Source: Candidatus Formimonas warabiya
Lineage (GTDB): Bacteria; Bacillota; Dehalobacteriia; Dehalobacteriales; Dehalobacteriaceae
Assembly: GCF_002777255.1 (NCBI RefSeq)
Contig: NZ_CP017634.1
Span: forward strand, 2,120,903 to 2,184,902
Direction: 5' to 3'
DNA: 64,000 nt
Shown here: positions 1 through 9,337 of the stretch, piece by piece
How positions within the stretch are numbered: the first letter of the stretch is position 1
Layout: each line of letters opens with the position of its first letter
Notes under the pieces: generated by a model
The model's input: the letters and a program-made list of their open reading frames with translations, nothing else
Told to the model about the DNA's origin: nothing
The model's database searches: none
Translations under genes and position numbers: made by a program

Positions 1-130
1 CCGTGTCATCTATTGAGCTCTCCGATGCTAAGCCATCACCCTCCTCTCCGCTCCCATAGGTTTATACTTGTCTATACCGGTATGTTAAACATACCATTTA
101 ATTCCACGTCCGTCAACACTAAATTCAGTA
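1..130. other. Intergenic, no gene recognised
   Basis: No convincing coding sequence, RNA gene or promoter was seen here. A small minus-strand open frame (85-276) runs into it, but it is built largely from the repeat unit that follows and has no good ribosome site, so it is not called. Confidence 0.5.
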
Positions 131-312
131 AATTCAGGGACGGTTCTTGAATTGAATTTTTGGCTATAATTTTTCCTGCCATAGCCTGAAAAAGTCCTTC
201 CCACAGTTCTCCAGCTATTTATTCTAGCTTTGTTTCGCACTAATAAAATAAAAATTGAATGGATAAATCTTACCAAGATTTATCCATTCAATTCAAGAAC
301 CGTCCCTGAATT
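131..312. repeat. Inverted pair of REP-like palindromic repeats
   Basis: Two copies of the window's recurrent repeat (core GGGACGGTTCTTG between AT-rich arms of the form ATTCAATTC/GAATTGAAT) face each other at 131-157 (+) and 286-312 (-). The right copy ends only 5 bases from the stop of the helicase gene. The spacer contains a separate perfect hairpin. Convergent pairs of this kind resemble bacterial BIME/REP units mobilised in trans by RAYT transposases; no such transposase lies in the window. Confidence 0.8.
253..293. repeat. Perfect 19-bp stem hairpin inside the REP pair
   Basis: The arms 253-271 and 275-293 are exact reverse complements separated by a 3-base loop. It lies downstream of the helicase gene and could end transcription from the minus strand, but there is no clean T-run, so function is uncertain. 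Confidence 0.6.
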
Positions 313-317
313 TACTG

Positions 318-3300
318 TTAATCAAAAAGGCTGACTTGCTTGTACTGGGGTGCTTGTCTCTGGGGATAGGCATGCTCTGTAAGCAGTTGCTCGTGAGCGA
401 TGTCGCCAAGAAAAGGCGATGGGGTCCGGGATGTGAGCAGGACCAGCTCATCCCGGGCTCTTGTCATCCCCACATAGAAAAGTCTTCTCTCCTCATCCAG
501 ATCAAAATCTGCTCTGCTGTTCCTTAACGGGATCATGCCGTCGTTCACCCCACAAATGAACACGACAGGGAATTCCAAGCCTTTTGCTCCATGCATGGTC
601 ATGAGGGAAACCGCATCGGTAGCATATACCTTGCTCCCGCTTCTGACCACATCGCTTTCCCGCCCCAATACCAGGTTTTGTATAAAAGATCCCATATCGG
701 CATACATCACAGAGGTATTTAAAAGCAGTTCCATGCATCTGGTCCCGGACAGGCTGTTATCCGCCACCCAGGATTCGATGATTTTGGCCGGCTTTTCTTT
801 ATGCACCATAGGCTGATACTTATGCAGCATTTCTATGAAATTGAGGGGTTTGCCCGGCTTGTCCAGGGGTAGTTGAGCCTCTTCTATCATCCTGGCCAGG
901 GTTAATACGCTTCTCTCCCCTGCCGCGTAGCTTTCCAACACTTTTTGGTTCCCATCCGAAGCGATATTTTCTGCTTTCAGGCAGATCAAAAGAGAAGCCA
1001 GATCCCCCGGATTGAGCAAAAACCGGAAAAAGGAAATTGCTTCCCGGATCAGAGGATGGGAAAGAAATTCGTCCCGCCCCATCACCAGATAGGGAATACC
1101 CTCTTTTAAAAGGCACTGCTCGATCATTTCCGCCTGCCGATTGGTGCGGTATAAGACGGCAATATCGGAAAAACCTTTGGGCTGTTTTGTCCCGGGTCTT
1201 TTTTTGTGGGGTGCCGCCAGGACATGACTGTCAAGCATATCGATCCCCCCCACCATCCGGTTTATTTCCTTCGCCACAAATAATGCCTCGGAAAATTCTT
1301 CGTTGGTCCCGATCAGGCGCACTTTGGCGCCGCTTTCCCTTTGGGCGTTCAGGGCACAGGCAGGCCCCCCGGCAGTTTTCTTCGAGATCACCGATTTAGC
1401 GGAAGTAATAATCTGGGGCGTGGAACGGTAATTCTGAGTTAATTGGACCTGCTTCATAGCGGGGAAATCCTCTTGAAATTTATCAAAATAGCGGAAATCC
1501 GAGCCCCGGAACCCATAAATGGACTGGTCCGGGTCACCAATGATAAAAATGCTCTCGCTTTTTTTGCCCCATTCTTTGATCAAGCGGTATTGAATTTCGT
1601 TGATATCCTGGAATTCATCCACCAGCAAATGGGAGAAAGAGTTGTCCCGGCTCGCCTCCGGGATATCCGTTCTGTCTTGACCCTCAAACTGCCCGAGTAC
1701 TTCCAGGAGAATATCGTCATAATCCATCACGCCGTAGCGCTGGAGCTGGGCACAGTAGGAATCGTATAACAGGGCGGAAATATCCGAGTTTTCCTCATCC
1801 GTCCCCGGTGACAGACCGCTTTTTTTCAGCCCGATCCTTTTCATGGCGTCCCGGAGAGAAATTCCCCATTTCCGCTCCTTTAATATTTCTTCCACGATGG
1901 CCCCAGCATGATATTCATCAATAATTGCGATGGCATCCTTGCCCTTCCAACGGGACAAAAGCTTCAGGCAGATGGAGTGGAAGGTGCCGATGGTCATGGC
2001 CCTTGCGGTCCCCTGATCCCCGAAATGCTTCTCCATGCGGACGCGCATCTCATGGGCCGCCTTATTGGTAAAAGTAACGGCGGTGATCCCGGAGGGGTCC
2101 ACCCCGCATTTTTCCACCAGGTACGCGATACGGCTTACCAGTGTTTTTGTTTTTCCCGTTCCCGGGCCGGCAATGACGGCAATGGCCGGACTGGAGGAGG
2201 AAACAGCTTCCCACTGCTCTTCATTTAAATCATAGGGAATATTGGATGCAGTCTTCACCGGCTGATTATGATCTTTGAGCAGATCGTAATCATCTGAAAC
2301 AGGTAACCGGTCAGCCTCATGGGCCAGGGTCTTGATCCCCGCTATGGCCCTGGGAGAACACTTCCCGGAGATACCTTGATCATTCATAAAGCTTAACTGG
2401 CCGGAGAGTATGTCAATTTCACTTTTGTCCATCACTTTAATTTTTCCGTATTCCCCATCAAATCCGGGTTTTATTTCCACCTTGCCGCATCTCAGTCTGC
2501 GGATGCCTTCCGCGATATAGGGGCCGGCCGCCAATGCAATATCCTCCAACGGGGCCTGGCGGAGGATCTCCAACTCGGGCCCCAGGTTCCGGATCAGGTC
2601 GTCGTACTTCTCTTTTACCTTTCTGCTGGCAACAGTCGCGCCTATGGAAGAAGCGATGACCTCAGGAAGGGGCACCAGACGCTGAAACTCCTTTGCCTTA
2701 AGTGGTGCAAAGCCTTCTTCCCGGTCTGCCAAGTCTTCCACCCGGTGCAGTACGCCTACGGTAATCCTGCCTCCGCAGACCGGGCAGATGCCTGCTGCGG
2801 CTTTTGTCTCCGCAGGCGTGCAACACACCTTGCAGTTCCTGTGCCCGTCATAGTGGTATTTTCCTTCCTCGGGAAAGAACTCGATGGTGCCCAGGAACTC
2901 CTTGGTGGTGCGATTTTTTAACGCCTGCGCGATACTGGGATAAGAAAGCCCGGTATCAAAAATATTGGCTTCTCTGGCCAGGTTGGCCGGAGAGTGGGCA
3001 TCGGAGTTGGACACCAGGGTAAAGTTATCCAGGGCGGAAAGGCGCCAATTCATGGGCGGGTCTGAGGAAAGGCCTGTTTCCAGGGCATAGATATAGCCTG
3101 TGAGATCCTCGAAGCACTCCCTGATATCGTCAAAACCGGAGTAAGCCCCGAAAAGAGAAAAATGGGGCGTCCAGATATGGGCAGGTATAAAGATGGCGTC
3201 CGGGCAGATATCCAGCACGATTTCCAACAAATCCCGGCTGTCCAGACCCAATATGGGCCTGCCGTCCGAGTGCAAATTACCGATGGCCTCCAGCCGGTGG

Positions 3301-3656
3301 GAAATTAATTCCGCATCCTCCAGGCTGGGAAGAAGGATCAGGTTGTGCACCTTCCTCACCTTTCCGTTCTTCTTATAAATGGAGCTGATTTCGGCGGATA
3401 CCATGAATTGAGGAGGGAAATCTGCCCCCGCTATGGCATCCTCCTGGCGGAAATCATTCTTCAGGGTATAAAGGCCTTCACCTGAAAGAACCAGCTTCTC
3501 CTTCAGTTCCTCGCGCCAGGCCGGATGCGTAAAATCGCCTGTTCCAATCACGCCGATTCCTTTGCGCCGGGCCCACATTTCCAGCATTTCCGGGACACAT
3601 TCCCTGCTGGTCGCTCTCGAGTATTTTGAATGGATATGAAAATCAGCAATAAACAT
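318..3656 (-). CDS. PHP-domain/UvrD-like helicase fusion
   Basis: About 1112 residues. Residues ~1-240 are a PHP metallo-hydrolase domain (DFHIHSKYSR at the N-terminus, later SNSDAHSP). A four-Cys zinc ribbon follows near 280-305 (CKVC...CPVCG). From ~485 there is a superfamily 1 UvrD/PcrA helicase with Walker A AGPGTGKTKT, DEFQD, GDPDQSIYGFRG, QNYRST, TMHGAKGLEF and VGMTRARDEL. Expected activity is ATP-driven 3'-5' DNA unwinding, with a possible phosphoesterase domain. The ATG at 3656 is chosen because AAGGA lies 6 bases upstream; an in-frame GTG at 3671 is less well placed. The C-terminus is QVSLFD, which resembles a DnaN (beta-clamp) binding peptide. The fusion architecture is known in Firmicutes, but its cellular role is not established. 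Confidence 0.93.
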   Translation of the reverse strand: MFIADFHIHSKYSRATSRECVPEMLEMWARRKGIGVIGTGDFTHPAWREELKEKLVLSGEGLYTLKNDFRQEDAIAGADFPPQFMVSAEISSIYKKNGKVRKVHNLILLPSLEDAELISHRLEAIGNLHSDGRPILGLDSRDLLEIVLDICPDAIFIPAHIWTPHFSLFGAYSGFDDIRECFEDLTGYIYALETGLSSDPPMNWRLSALDNFTLVSNSDAHSPANLAREANIFDTGLSYPSIAQALKNRTTKEFLGTIEFFPEEGKYHYDGHRNCKVCCTPAETKAAAGICPVCGGRITVGVLHRVEDLADREEGFAPLKAKEFQRLVPLPEVIASSIGATVASRKVKEKYDDLIRNLGPELEILRQAPLEDIALAAGPYIAEGIRRLRCGKVEIKPGFDGEYGKIKVMDKSEIDILSGQLSFMNDQGISGKCSPRAIAGIKTLAHEADRLPVSDDYDLLKDHNQPVKTASNIPYDLNEEQWEAVSSSSPAIAVIAGPGTGKTKTLVSRIAYLVEKCGVDPSGITAVTFTNKAAHEMRVRMEKHFGDQGTARAMTIGTFHSICLKLLSRWKGKDAIAIIDEYHAGAIVEEILKERKWGISLRDAMKRIGLKKSGLSPGTDEENSDISALLYDSYCAQLQRYGVMDYDDILLEVLGQFEGQDRTDIPEASRDNSFSHLLVDEFQDINEIQYRLIKEWGKKSESIFIIGDPDQSIYGFRGSDFRYFDKFQEDFPAMKQVQLTQNYRSTPQIITSAKSVISKKTAGGPACALNAQRESGAKVRLIGTNEEFSEALFVAKEINRMVGGIDMLDSHVLAAPHKKRPGTKQPKGFSDIAVLYRTNRQAEMIEQCLLKEGIPYLVMGRDEFLSHPLIREAISFFRFLLNPGDLASLLICLKAENIASDGNQKVLESYAAGERSVLTLARMIEEAQLPLDKPGKPLNFIEMLHKYQPMVHKEKPAKIIESWVADNSLSGTRCMELLLNTSVMYADMGSFIQNLVLGRESDVVRSGSKVYATDAVSLMTMHGAKGLEFPVVFICGVNDGMIPLRNSRADFDLDEERRLFYVGMTRARDELVLLTSRTPSPFLGDIAHEQLLTEHAYPQRQAPQYKQVSLFD

Positions 3657-3719
3657 AATCAGTCCTTCCACCTTCCTGCCTGAGCTGGAGATGTTTTCCT
3701 TCCTTTAGCTTTTTGCCTT

Positions 3720-3749
3720 ATTGTATCACCCCACAGAAAAAAGAGTCAA
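3720..3749 (-). promoter_or_regulatory. Sigma-A-type promoter of the PHP-UvrD gene
   Basis: On the minus strand TTGACT (3744-3749) and TACAAT (3720-3725) are separated by 18 bases, about 60 bases upstream of the chosen start. Confidence 0.6.
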
Positions 3750-3799
3750 CGAGAACTCGTTCGATAAACTTTTACCTCTATTGGAAAACCGTGCCACAT

Positions 3800-3835
3800 A
3801 AAAAAGGGCCAACAGACTTTTCTCATCCCTTGGCC
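3800..3835 (-). terminator. Rho-independent terminator after the NUDIX gene
   Basis: GGCCAA...TTGGCC stem (3807-3812/3830-3835) followed on the minus strand by CTTTTTT. Confidence 0.7.
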
Positions 3836-3845
3836 TTCCTTTGCA

Positions 3846-4511
3846 TCATTTTTCGCTCCCTGCCTTATGAAGAAAATCCCGAATAAATACGGCCGTAATC
3901 CCCCAAATGATTTCCTGACCGTACCGGTAAACATAAACCCGGTGCTTCCTTCCTTTCCAGGGTGTATCATATTTTTCCGGTACATGCAGTTCTTTGGCCG
4001 GGAAAAAAATTTCCTCGTCGCCCGCTTCATTGATTCCCCGGGGATGGACCATTACTTGCACTTGGTACTCTTCCGGCTTAACTTTTTCCAAAAAAGAAAC
4101 CGGCACGGTAAAAACATAGGCTACCTCGCGCGGGTCCACCCGGACCTCTCCGGGATCAAAGTCCCCCACCCCTACAAAACCCTCAACCAGTACTCCCTGA
4201 GGTGTAATTAAAGTATCCGTCCTTCCCAGCACGCCAATTTTTTCCCGCGCAATGCCCAATTCTTCTTTCGTTTCCCGGAGCGCAGTATCCAAAAAATCCC
4301 GGTCCTGCGCCGGATCAAATAATCCGCCGGGGAAGCAGACTTCTCCCCCCTGCCTGATGGAGGGACCCCTTTTTTCAAAAACAAAATGATACTCCCCGTC
4401 TACCAGCACCAAAAGGATCATAATCCCCGAATTAATGAAGTTTTCCCTTCCCATAATACCCGGTTGTGCGGGCAATTTTTCTCTTAATTTCTCCAGATCC
4501 TCGTGTTTCAT
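3846..4511 (-). CDS. NUDIX hydrolase, CoA-pyrophosphatase type
   Basis: 221 residues. The region around residues 60-90 holds a NUDIX-like signature (CFPGGLFDP ... ALRETKEELGI), the metal-binding REtkEELG helix being intact. The family cleaves nucleoside diphosphate-X compounds; the length and the PGG-x-RET-EELG arrangement resemble CoA diphosphatases (NudL/YeaB-like), so CoA or a derivative is the likeliest substrate, though this is inferred. It starts at ATG behind GGGGGAAGGAT and is followed by its own terminator, so it is probably a single-gene unit. Confidence 0.8.
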   Translation of the reverse strand: MKHEDLEKLREKLPAQPGIMGRENFINSGIMILLVLVDGEYHFVFEKRGPSIRQGGEVCFPGGLFDPAQDRDFLDTALRETKEELGIAREKIGVLGRTDTLITPQGVLVEGFVGVGDFDPGEVRVDPREVAYVFTVPVSFLEKVKPEEYQVQVMVHPRGINEAGDEEIFFPAKELHVPEKYDTPWKGRKHRVYVYRYGQEIIWGITAVFIRDFLHKAGSEK

Positions 4512-4670
4512 ATCCTTCCCCCAGTAGATCCCTTGATCATACCTCCTATTCTATCAGAGCCTGAGGGAAAATAAAATTATTTTCCGCCTGGATAAAAAAA
4601 ACCAAAAACAAAAATACCGGCATCGGCCCGGTACTTTTCCGCGTGCAGTTCCTACCCCGATATCAATCAC

Positions 4671-4698
4671 AAAAAAGCCCGGGGGTTTGCCCGAAGCT
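4671..4698 (-). terminator. Probable terminator
   Basis: GC-rich hairpin (CGGG...CCCG) followed on the minus strand by TTTTTT, just downstream of the membrane protein ending at 4709. Confidence 0.5.
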
Positions 4699-4708
4699 CA
4701 TAAGAAGA

Positions 4709-5227
4709 TTATTTTTCTTTGGCCATAGAATAAATAAGGGGAAGTTTTCCATCTTTTCCTCTCACCTGATGATCCGGAAATAAGGTATCTGCGCCCACCT
4801 TTGAAACAAAAAAGCCGCACAGGCCGCCAAAAACGGCATGGTCAATAAAGCTTAGTATCGATGATAAGGGCTTTTTACTGTTCACCGTCAGTTGAAGCCT
4901 GGGACCTAATCCAAATAGGGCCATCCACAACAATGATGTTACGCCCATTCCTTTTACTACAGCCTTGTCCCGGCCTGTGGCAGAAAGCAGATAGGTGACC
5001 AAGATCCCGGTGAGGCTAATCATGGTGTGGTTAACGATAGAACCGATAACCCTTGCTTCTTTCGTATCCGACTTCCTCTTGGGCAAAAATAAATTAGAGG
5101 CCATTTGACCGTATTTGACGTCCGTTAATCTCAAATGATACTCGATATCGTTAACAACCCTGCCTGGCATGCCGCAAATAATACCCGCTGCTATTCCCAG
5201 CAGAATCCGGTCCCCTATTTTTCTCAT
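4709..5227 (-). CDS. Small integral membrane protein, unknown function
   Basis: 172 residues from the ATG at 5227, chosen because CGGAGGTG sits 4-5 bases upstream; longer readings have no ribosome site. It has a short basic N-terminus (MRKIGDRILLG), a hydrophobic stretch at ~8-22, further hydrophobic helices around 75-95, 105-125 and 140-160, and polar linkers. No enzyme motif is visible and I do not recognise the family. It lies alone between two terminators. Confidence 0.65.
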   Translation of the reverse strand: MRKIGDRILLGIAAGIICGMPGRVVNDIEYHLRLTDVKYGQMASNLFLPKRKSDTKEARVIGSIVNHTMISLTGILVTYLLSATGRDKAVVKGMGVTSLLWMALFGLGPRLQLTVNSKKPLSSILSFIDHAVFGGLCGFFVSKVGADTLFPDHQVRGKDGKLPLIYSMAKEK

Positions 5228-5438
5228 AACAGCACCTCCGGCTGAAGCTATTGACTTTATTAATACTTTTACCCATCCTAACAAATTGATACGATACATA
5301 TTTTGGCATGGCAGAGCACAACAGATCTTACGGCGGTCACAAGTGGGTTCCCTTTTCAAAAGATTTCACTTTTTCATCTGTCCTGAAAGAAACACCCTGC
5401 ATTGTGCTATTTTGTGAAAGGAGCAAATATGGAAAAAT

Positions 5439-5469
5439 AAAAAAGCCAACAGATTTTTTATCCGTTGAC
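5439..5469 (-). terminator. Rho-independent terminator after the DUF4870-like gene
   Basis: A ten-base stem (5445-5454/5460-5469) with an A/T loop is followed on the minus strand by TTTTTTA. Confidence 0.7.
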
Positions 5470-5500
5470 CCAGCCCCTGAACCTTTTTTCAGTTCAGATC

Positions 5501-5956
5501 TCATTTAACGGCACTGCTGGCCAGTTTCTCCGCCCAGCCGCCAACAAAAGGAATTTTATATTTTTTGTAGCGGTATCCTTTGACCATGGCAATCAGTGCA
5601 AAAACCAGTAATATGATAGCAACAACCATTCCTAACACCTCCAGTATCCCAAGGGCACCCCTGCCGCCCACGGGACTGACCGCCGCTACAGAAGTAACGC
5701 CTACCACAGTGATGATACCGGCAACCAGGCCAAAAACGATCCCTACAGCACTGAGCATAAAAGCTTGCATGGCATGAAAGCGGACAAAAATGCTCTGTTT
5801 TTCCACGAAAAAAAATCCTAAAGGTGCCAACCAGGCAATATATCTGATTCCAGGTATAAAGGCAAGTACTACTCCGGTAAGATAGACCACAAGAACAGCT
5901 ACATTGGCGTCCATGCCGAGAGATGATCTATGAGGTTGAACGGTCTTCCCCGACAT
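5501..5956 (-). CDS. DUF4870-like (Tic20-type) membrane protein
   Basis: 151 residues with four predicted membrane segments (~17-35, 38-55, 66-90, 105-128). The loop FFVEKQSIFVRFHAMQAF matches the KS-x-FVRFHA-x-QA pattern of DUF4870/Tic20-like proteins, and the C-terminus carries the usual Y-x-IPFVGGWA segment. Molecular function is unknown. ATG is preceded by AAAGGAGG. A terminator follows and there is no operon partner. Confidence 0.75.
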   Translation of the reverse strand: MSGKTVQPHRSSLGMDANVAVLVVYLTGVVLAFIPGIRYIAWLAPLGFFFVEKQSIFVRFHAMQAFMLSAVGIVFGLVAGIITVVGVTSVAAVSPVGGRGALGILEVLGMVVAIILLVFALIAMVKGYRYKKYKIPFVGGWAEKLASSAVK

Positions 5957-6120
5957 AATATTTAGATACCTCCTTTCAATTAAAATAAATTACCCTTATT
6001 TTTACATATTCACTTGTTTCCTCACTTATACTTCCTTAAAAACAATTTTTTCCCTCAGACAGCTTTTAAATCCCCCAGGTCGATTTTCCAGAATAAAGGA
6101 ACTGGACCGGTTATGAACGG

Positions 6121-6147
6121 AAAAAGCCTGAGACAAAAGTCCCAGGC
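6121..6147 (-). terminator. Rho-independent terminator after sigE
   Basis: Stem GCCTGGGAC/GTCTCAGGC with a TTTT loop (6126-6134/6139-6147), followed on the minus strand by TTTTTCC. Confidence 0.8.
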
Positions 6148-6211
6148 CAAAAAGGAGGTATTTTATCAAAATCTTAGGGAAAAGAGGAGTATTTTTTTAG
6201 CCTTAGGCCCA

Positions 6212-6961
6212 TCACTCCATCTTATGGATCTCTTTCCGGAGTCTTTTAATGATGCGCTTTTCCAGCCGGGAAATATAAGACTGGGAGATGCCCAAAAAAT
6301 CCGCCACTTCCTTTTGGGTTTTTTCCGTCCCGTCTACCAGGCCGAAGCGCAGCTCCATGATCTTTTTTTCCCGGGCATTCAGTTTGGTCATGGCGGCATT
6401 TAAGAGCTTTTTTTCCACTTCTTCTTCGATGGATTTATAAATGACGTCGTTTTCCGTGCCCAAAACATCGGAGAGCAGCAGCTCATTACCGTCCCAATCA
6501 ATGTTTAAAGGTTCATCGAAGGACACCTCGGAGCGGGTCTTGTTGTTGCGCCTCAAATGCATGAGGATCTCATTTTCGATGCACCGGGAAGCGTAGGTGG
6601 CCAGCTTGATTTTCTTTCCCGGGTCAAAGGTATTCACCGCTTTAATCAGACCAATGGTACCGATGGAAACCAGATCCTCGATGCCTACGCCGGTATTTTC
6701 AAATTTCCGGGCAATATAGACGACCAAACGCAGATTCCTTTCGATCAGGACCTCTTTCACGGTTTTATCTCCGGTTTCCAGCCGGGATAATAAAAATATT
6801 TCTTCATCATTGGTTAAAGGAGGAGGCAGTGCCTCGCTGCTTCCTACATAAAAAACATCCCCGTCCAGGTGAAACCTTTGCAAAATCCGCAGATACCAGA
6901 ATTTTATCAACCACTTAAACTTTCTCCAGCCTTTGTGCACCCCGTCATCCTCCTTTGACAT
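6212..6961 (-). CDS. sigE: RNA polymerase sporulation sigma factor SigE (mother cell)
   Basis: 249 residues. An N-terminal pro-like extension of about 50 residues precedes region 1.2/2 ([42 protein letters not shown]) and region 4 ([39 protein letters not shown]). SigE directs early mother-cell transcription in sporulation and is made as an inactive precursor cleaved by SpoIIGA, which is encoded immediately upstream; the genes overlap as TAATG. The common downstream neighbour sigG is absent, as a terminator and a DUF4870-like gene follow instead. Confidence 0.95.
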   Translation of the reverse strand: MSKEDDGVHKGWRKFKWLIKFWYLRILQRFHLDGDVFYVGSSEALPPPLTNDEEIFLLSRLETGDKTVKEVLIERNLRLVVYIARKFENTGVGIEDLVSIGTIGLIKAVNTFDPGKKIKLATYASRCIENEILMHLRRNNKTRSEVSFDEPLNIDWDGNELLLSDVLGTENDVIYKSIEEEVEKKLLNAAMTKLNAREKKIMELRFGLVDGTEKTQKEVADFLGISQSYISRLEKRIIKRLRKEIHKME

Positions 6962-7860
6962 TATGCTGCCGCTTCAAATACTTCAGGATTTAATACTGCC
7001 CGATACCCGCCCGAAGTACTGAGGGGTTTATGATACAGGCAGATGATCACATCTTTGGTGCATGTTTTTTGCTGCCCAAAAATGGTTACTAAATCAGGCT
7101 TATAACCCAAAAGAATGCCATGGTGTTTGCCGATCGAATTAAAAGGAACCATGCGCACTTTCGTAGTCCAGACAGCCCCGCCGGAATGCTCCATCACCTT
7201 TGTCACATCCTCGGCGCCATATTTTTCATACCACTGCCGGAAGTCCGCAGGCAAAATATTTCTTAACGCTTGATATTCCACAATGATTACCGGTTTCTGG
7301 CTCAAAGGATCCCTCAGCTCATTTCCGGTATCAATGAGTGCTTCTACCATCAAGGATTTTTTTTCAATCATGATTTCCAGAGAAACCCGGAATTGGGTCC
7401 TCTGCCAGTGCCGTTTTAAATGCCCGAACCCCCAGTATCCTAAAAACAGGGCCATCGCTGCGCCAAAAAGCAGTCCGGTGGTTTTGATATCTAACCGCTG
7501 AAAAAAGAAAGAATTATGGGCCAAAAAGGAACTCCCCCCCAAAACGGCACCGGCCATGGCAAAACTGATTACATAAAAATAAGCGGTAGCCTGGAGAAAC
7601 TTTCTCACTGTTAATCTGGGGAAAGAAACCGCCACGATTAACAGGGAAAAAAGTATCTTTACCGACACGGCATATAAAAAAATTGTCTGGGGATATACCA
7701 TTAACACACCGTAAAGGGCTCCGAGCAATGCCCCTAAAAACAGGCGCAGGTGAGAAGTGGCAATGTGGCCGAATTTTGCTGTAGCCCATAAAATACCATA
7801 ATCAAGAAAAAAATTCGTCAAAAAAAGCACGTCGGCGTACACAATATACGTGGGCTGCAT
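6961..7860 (-). CDS. spoIIGA: Sporulation sigma-E processing peptidase SpoIIGA
   Basis: 299 residues. The N-terminal ~160 residues form five hydrophobic segments beginning [17 protein letters not shown], as in SpoIIGA. The C-terminal half has the aspartic-protease-like motif [14 protein letters not shown] (catalytic Asp in DTGN). The membrane-bound enzyme activates pro-SigE after a septal signal from the forespore. It overlaps sigE by one base of the stop/start, supporting co-transcription. A candidate promoter with an unusually long spacer lies about 120 bases upstream. Confidence 0.93.
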   Translation of the reverse strand: MQPTYIVYADVLFLTNFFLDYGILWATAKFGHIATSHLRLFLGALLGALYGVLMVYPQTIFLYAVSVKILFSLLIVAVSFPRLTVRKFLQATAYFYVISFAMAGAVLGGSSFLAHNSFFFQRLDIKTTGLLFGAAMALFLGYWGFGHLKRHWQRTQFRVSLEIMIEKKSLMVEALIDTGNELRDPLSQKPVIIVEYQALRNILPADFRQWYEKYGAEDVTKVMEHSGGAVWTTKVRMVPFNSIGKHHGILLGYKPDLVTIFGQQKTCTKDVIICLYHKPLSTSGGYRAVLNPEVFEAAA

Positions 7861-8179
7861 CTATCTTCACCGTTCCTTTACACCCCGAAAAAAGCCATCA
7901 AAAAAAGCGGGCAAAAAAGAAAAAATGAGTTACTTAAATATATGTACCAATCAATAGACCTATTCTCAAATACATGATTAATTATAATCAATAGGAACCT
8001 AAAAAGATGTCAGATGATGCTCCCCCAGTACAAAACCTTACCCAAAAAATCGAGCAAATTGGTGTTTCGCTAAAAGCCCAAAAGAATTTTCAAGATCCGG
8101 GTGCCGGTTACCGGGCACACCCCATAGGCAGATCCTTGTAGCATAAAAGTGAAACTACAAAAAAGGGCTGAGGTCCGGG
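7861..8179 (-). other. Intergenic leader of the spoIIGA-sigE operon
   Basis: About 320 AT-rich bases between spoIIGA and the ftsZ terminator. Apart from the candidate promoter at 7981-8013 I see no gene. No clear Spo0A box (TGTCGAA) was found. Confidence 0.5.
7981..8013 (-). promoter_or_regulatory. Candidate spoIIG-type promoter with 21-bp spacer
   Basis: On the minus strand CTGACA (8008-8013) is followed after 21 bases by a perfect TATAAT (7981-7986). In Bacillus subtilis the Spo0A-activated spoIIG promoter is known for consensus-like hexamers with an overlong 22-base spacer, so the layout fits. No convincing Spo0A box was found, so the call stays tentative. Confidence 0.35.
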
Positions 8180-8210
8180 AAAAATAAAAAGGGAGCCGAT
8201 GAGGCTCCCC
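8180..8210 (-). terminator. Rho-independent terminator after ftsZ
   Basis: Perfect GGGAGCC/GGCTCCC stem (8191-8209) followed on the minus strand by TTTTTATTTTT. Confidence 0.85.
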
Positions 8211-8257
8211 GATCAAACTTTTATTCCTATGCAAAATATGATAAGTGGGTTTCTTTG

Positions 8258-9307
8258 TTATACTTTCCGGCGCAAAAAAGCGGGTATATCTAAATCATCA
8301 ACGGTAAAAGGCTTAATCTCCATTTCCGGCGGCTCCACTTTCTTCACTACTTTGCTGTCGAAGCCCGTAGCAATTACCGTGACCCGGACGGTATCATCCA
8401 TTTTTTCATCAATCACCGCACCAAAAATAATATTTGCTTCCGGATCTGAGGCGGCGGCAATAATTTCTGCCGCTTCATTGACTTCAAACAAGCTCAGATT
8501 GTTGGACCCGGTAATGTTTAAAAGAACCCCTTTAGCCCCGTTGATGGATGTTTCCAATAAAGCACTGGAAATCGCGGCCTTGGCAGCCTCGGCAGCTCTG
8601 TTATCACCTGACGCGATACCAATTCCCATTAAAGCGGAACCGGCTTCTTTCATAATGGTTTTCACATCGGCAAAGTCCAGGTTAATCAAGCCGGGTACCG
8701 CGATTAAATCAGATATCCCTTGCACCCCTTGGCGCAATACATCGTCTGCAATCAGAAAAGCATCAGTAATGGAGGTCTTTTTGTCAATCACCTGAAGCAA
8801 TTTATCGTTGGGTATGGTGATCAGGGTGTCCACTCTGCTCTTTAAATCCGAAATCCCTGCTTCCGCTTGCTGGGCCCGGCGCCGTCCTTCAAAGGTAAAG
8901 GGCCTGGTGACTACCCCCACGGTGAGGGCGCCCATTTCTTTCGCTACTTCCGCCACCACCGGGGCAGCTCCCGTTCCCGTACCGCCGCCCATTCCGGCTG
9001 TGACAAATACCATATCGGAGCCTTTTAAAATCTGCCCCAACTCTTCCCGGGTCTCTTCCGCCGCTTTTTTACCAATTTCCGGATTTGCTCCCGCTCCTAA
9101 ACCTTTTGTCAGTTTGCTTCCGATTTGAACCACAATTTCCGCATGGGAGTGCTGCAGTGCTTGCGCATCCGTATTGACGCCGATAAATTCCACACCCTTT
9201 AAATTGCTCCGGATCATGCGATTAACTGCATTATTTCCTCCGCCACCTACACCGACAACCTTTATTTTGGCGTATTGTGCAATTTCATAATCATCAAATT
9301 CAAGCAT
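8258..9307 (-). CDS. ftsZ: Cell division GTPase FtsZ
   Basis: 349 residues, typical length. It has the tubulin signature [10 protein letters not shown] (G-box), the N-terminal [11 protein letters not shown] motif and the T7-loop [11 protein letters not shown]. FtsZ polymerises at mid-cell or at the polar septum in sporulation and builds the division ring. The C-terminus keeps the conserved peptide [12 protein letters not shown] that binds FtsA and other partners. ATG follows AAGGAGGATTTTGA. It lies 30 bases after ftsA and is followed by a terminator. Confidence 0.98.
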   Translation of the reverse strand: MLEFDDYEIAQYAKIKVVGVGGGGNNAVNRMIRSNLKGVEFIGVNTDAQALQHSHAEIVVQIGSKLTKGLGAGANPEIGKKAAEETREELGQILKGSDMVFVTAGMGGGTGTGAAPVVAEVAKEMGALTVGVVTRPFTFEGRRRAQQAEAGISDLKSRVDTLITIPNDKLLQVIDKKTSITDAFLIADDVLRQGVQGISDLIAVPGLINLDFADVKTIMKEAGSALMGIGIASGDNRAAEAAKAAISSALLETSINGAKGVLLNITGSNNLSLFEVNEAAEIIAAASDPEANIIFGAVIDEKMDDTVRVTVIATGFDSKVVKKVEPPEMEIKPFTVDDLDIPAFLRRKV

Positions 9308-9337
9308 TCAAAATCCTCCTTAGCTTTATCACTTTTC

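Noticed and set aside
85..276. 63-residue minus-strand frame in the first intergenic region
   Set aside because: Built from the REP unit and its hairpin; no ribosome site.
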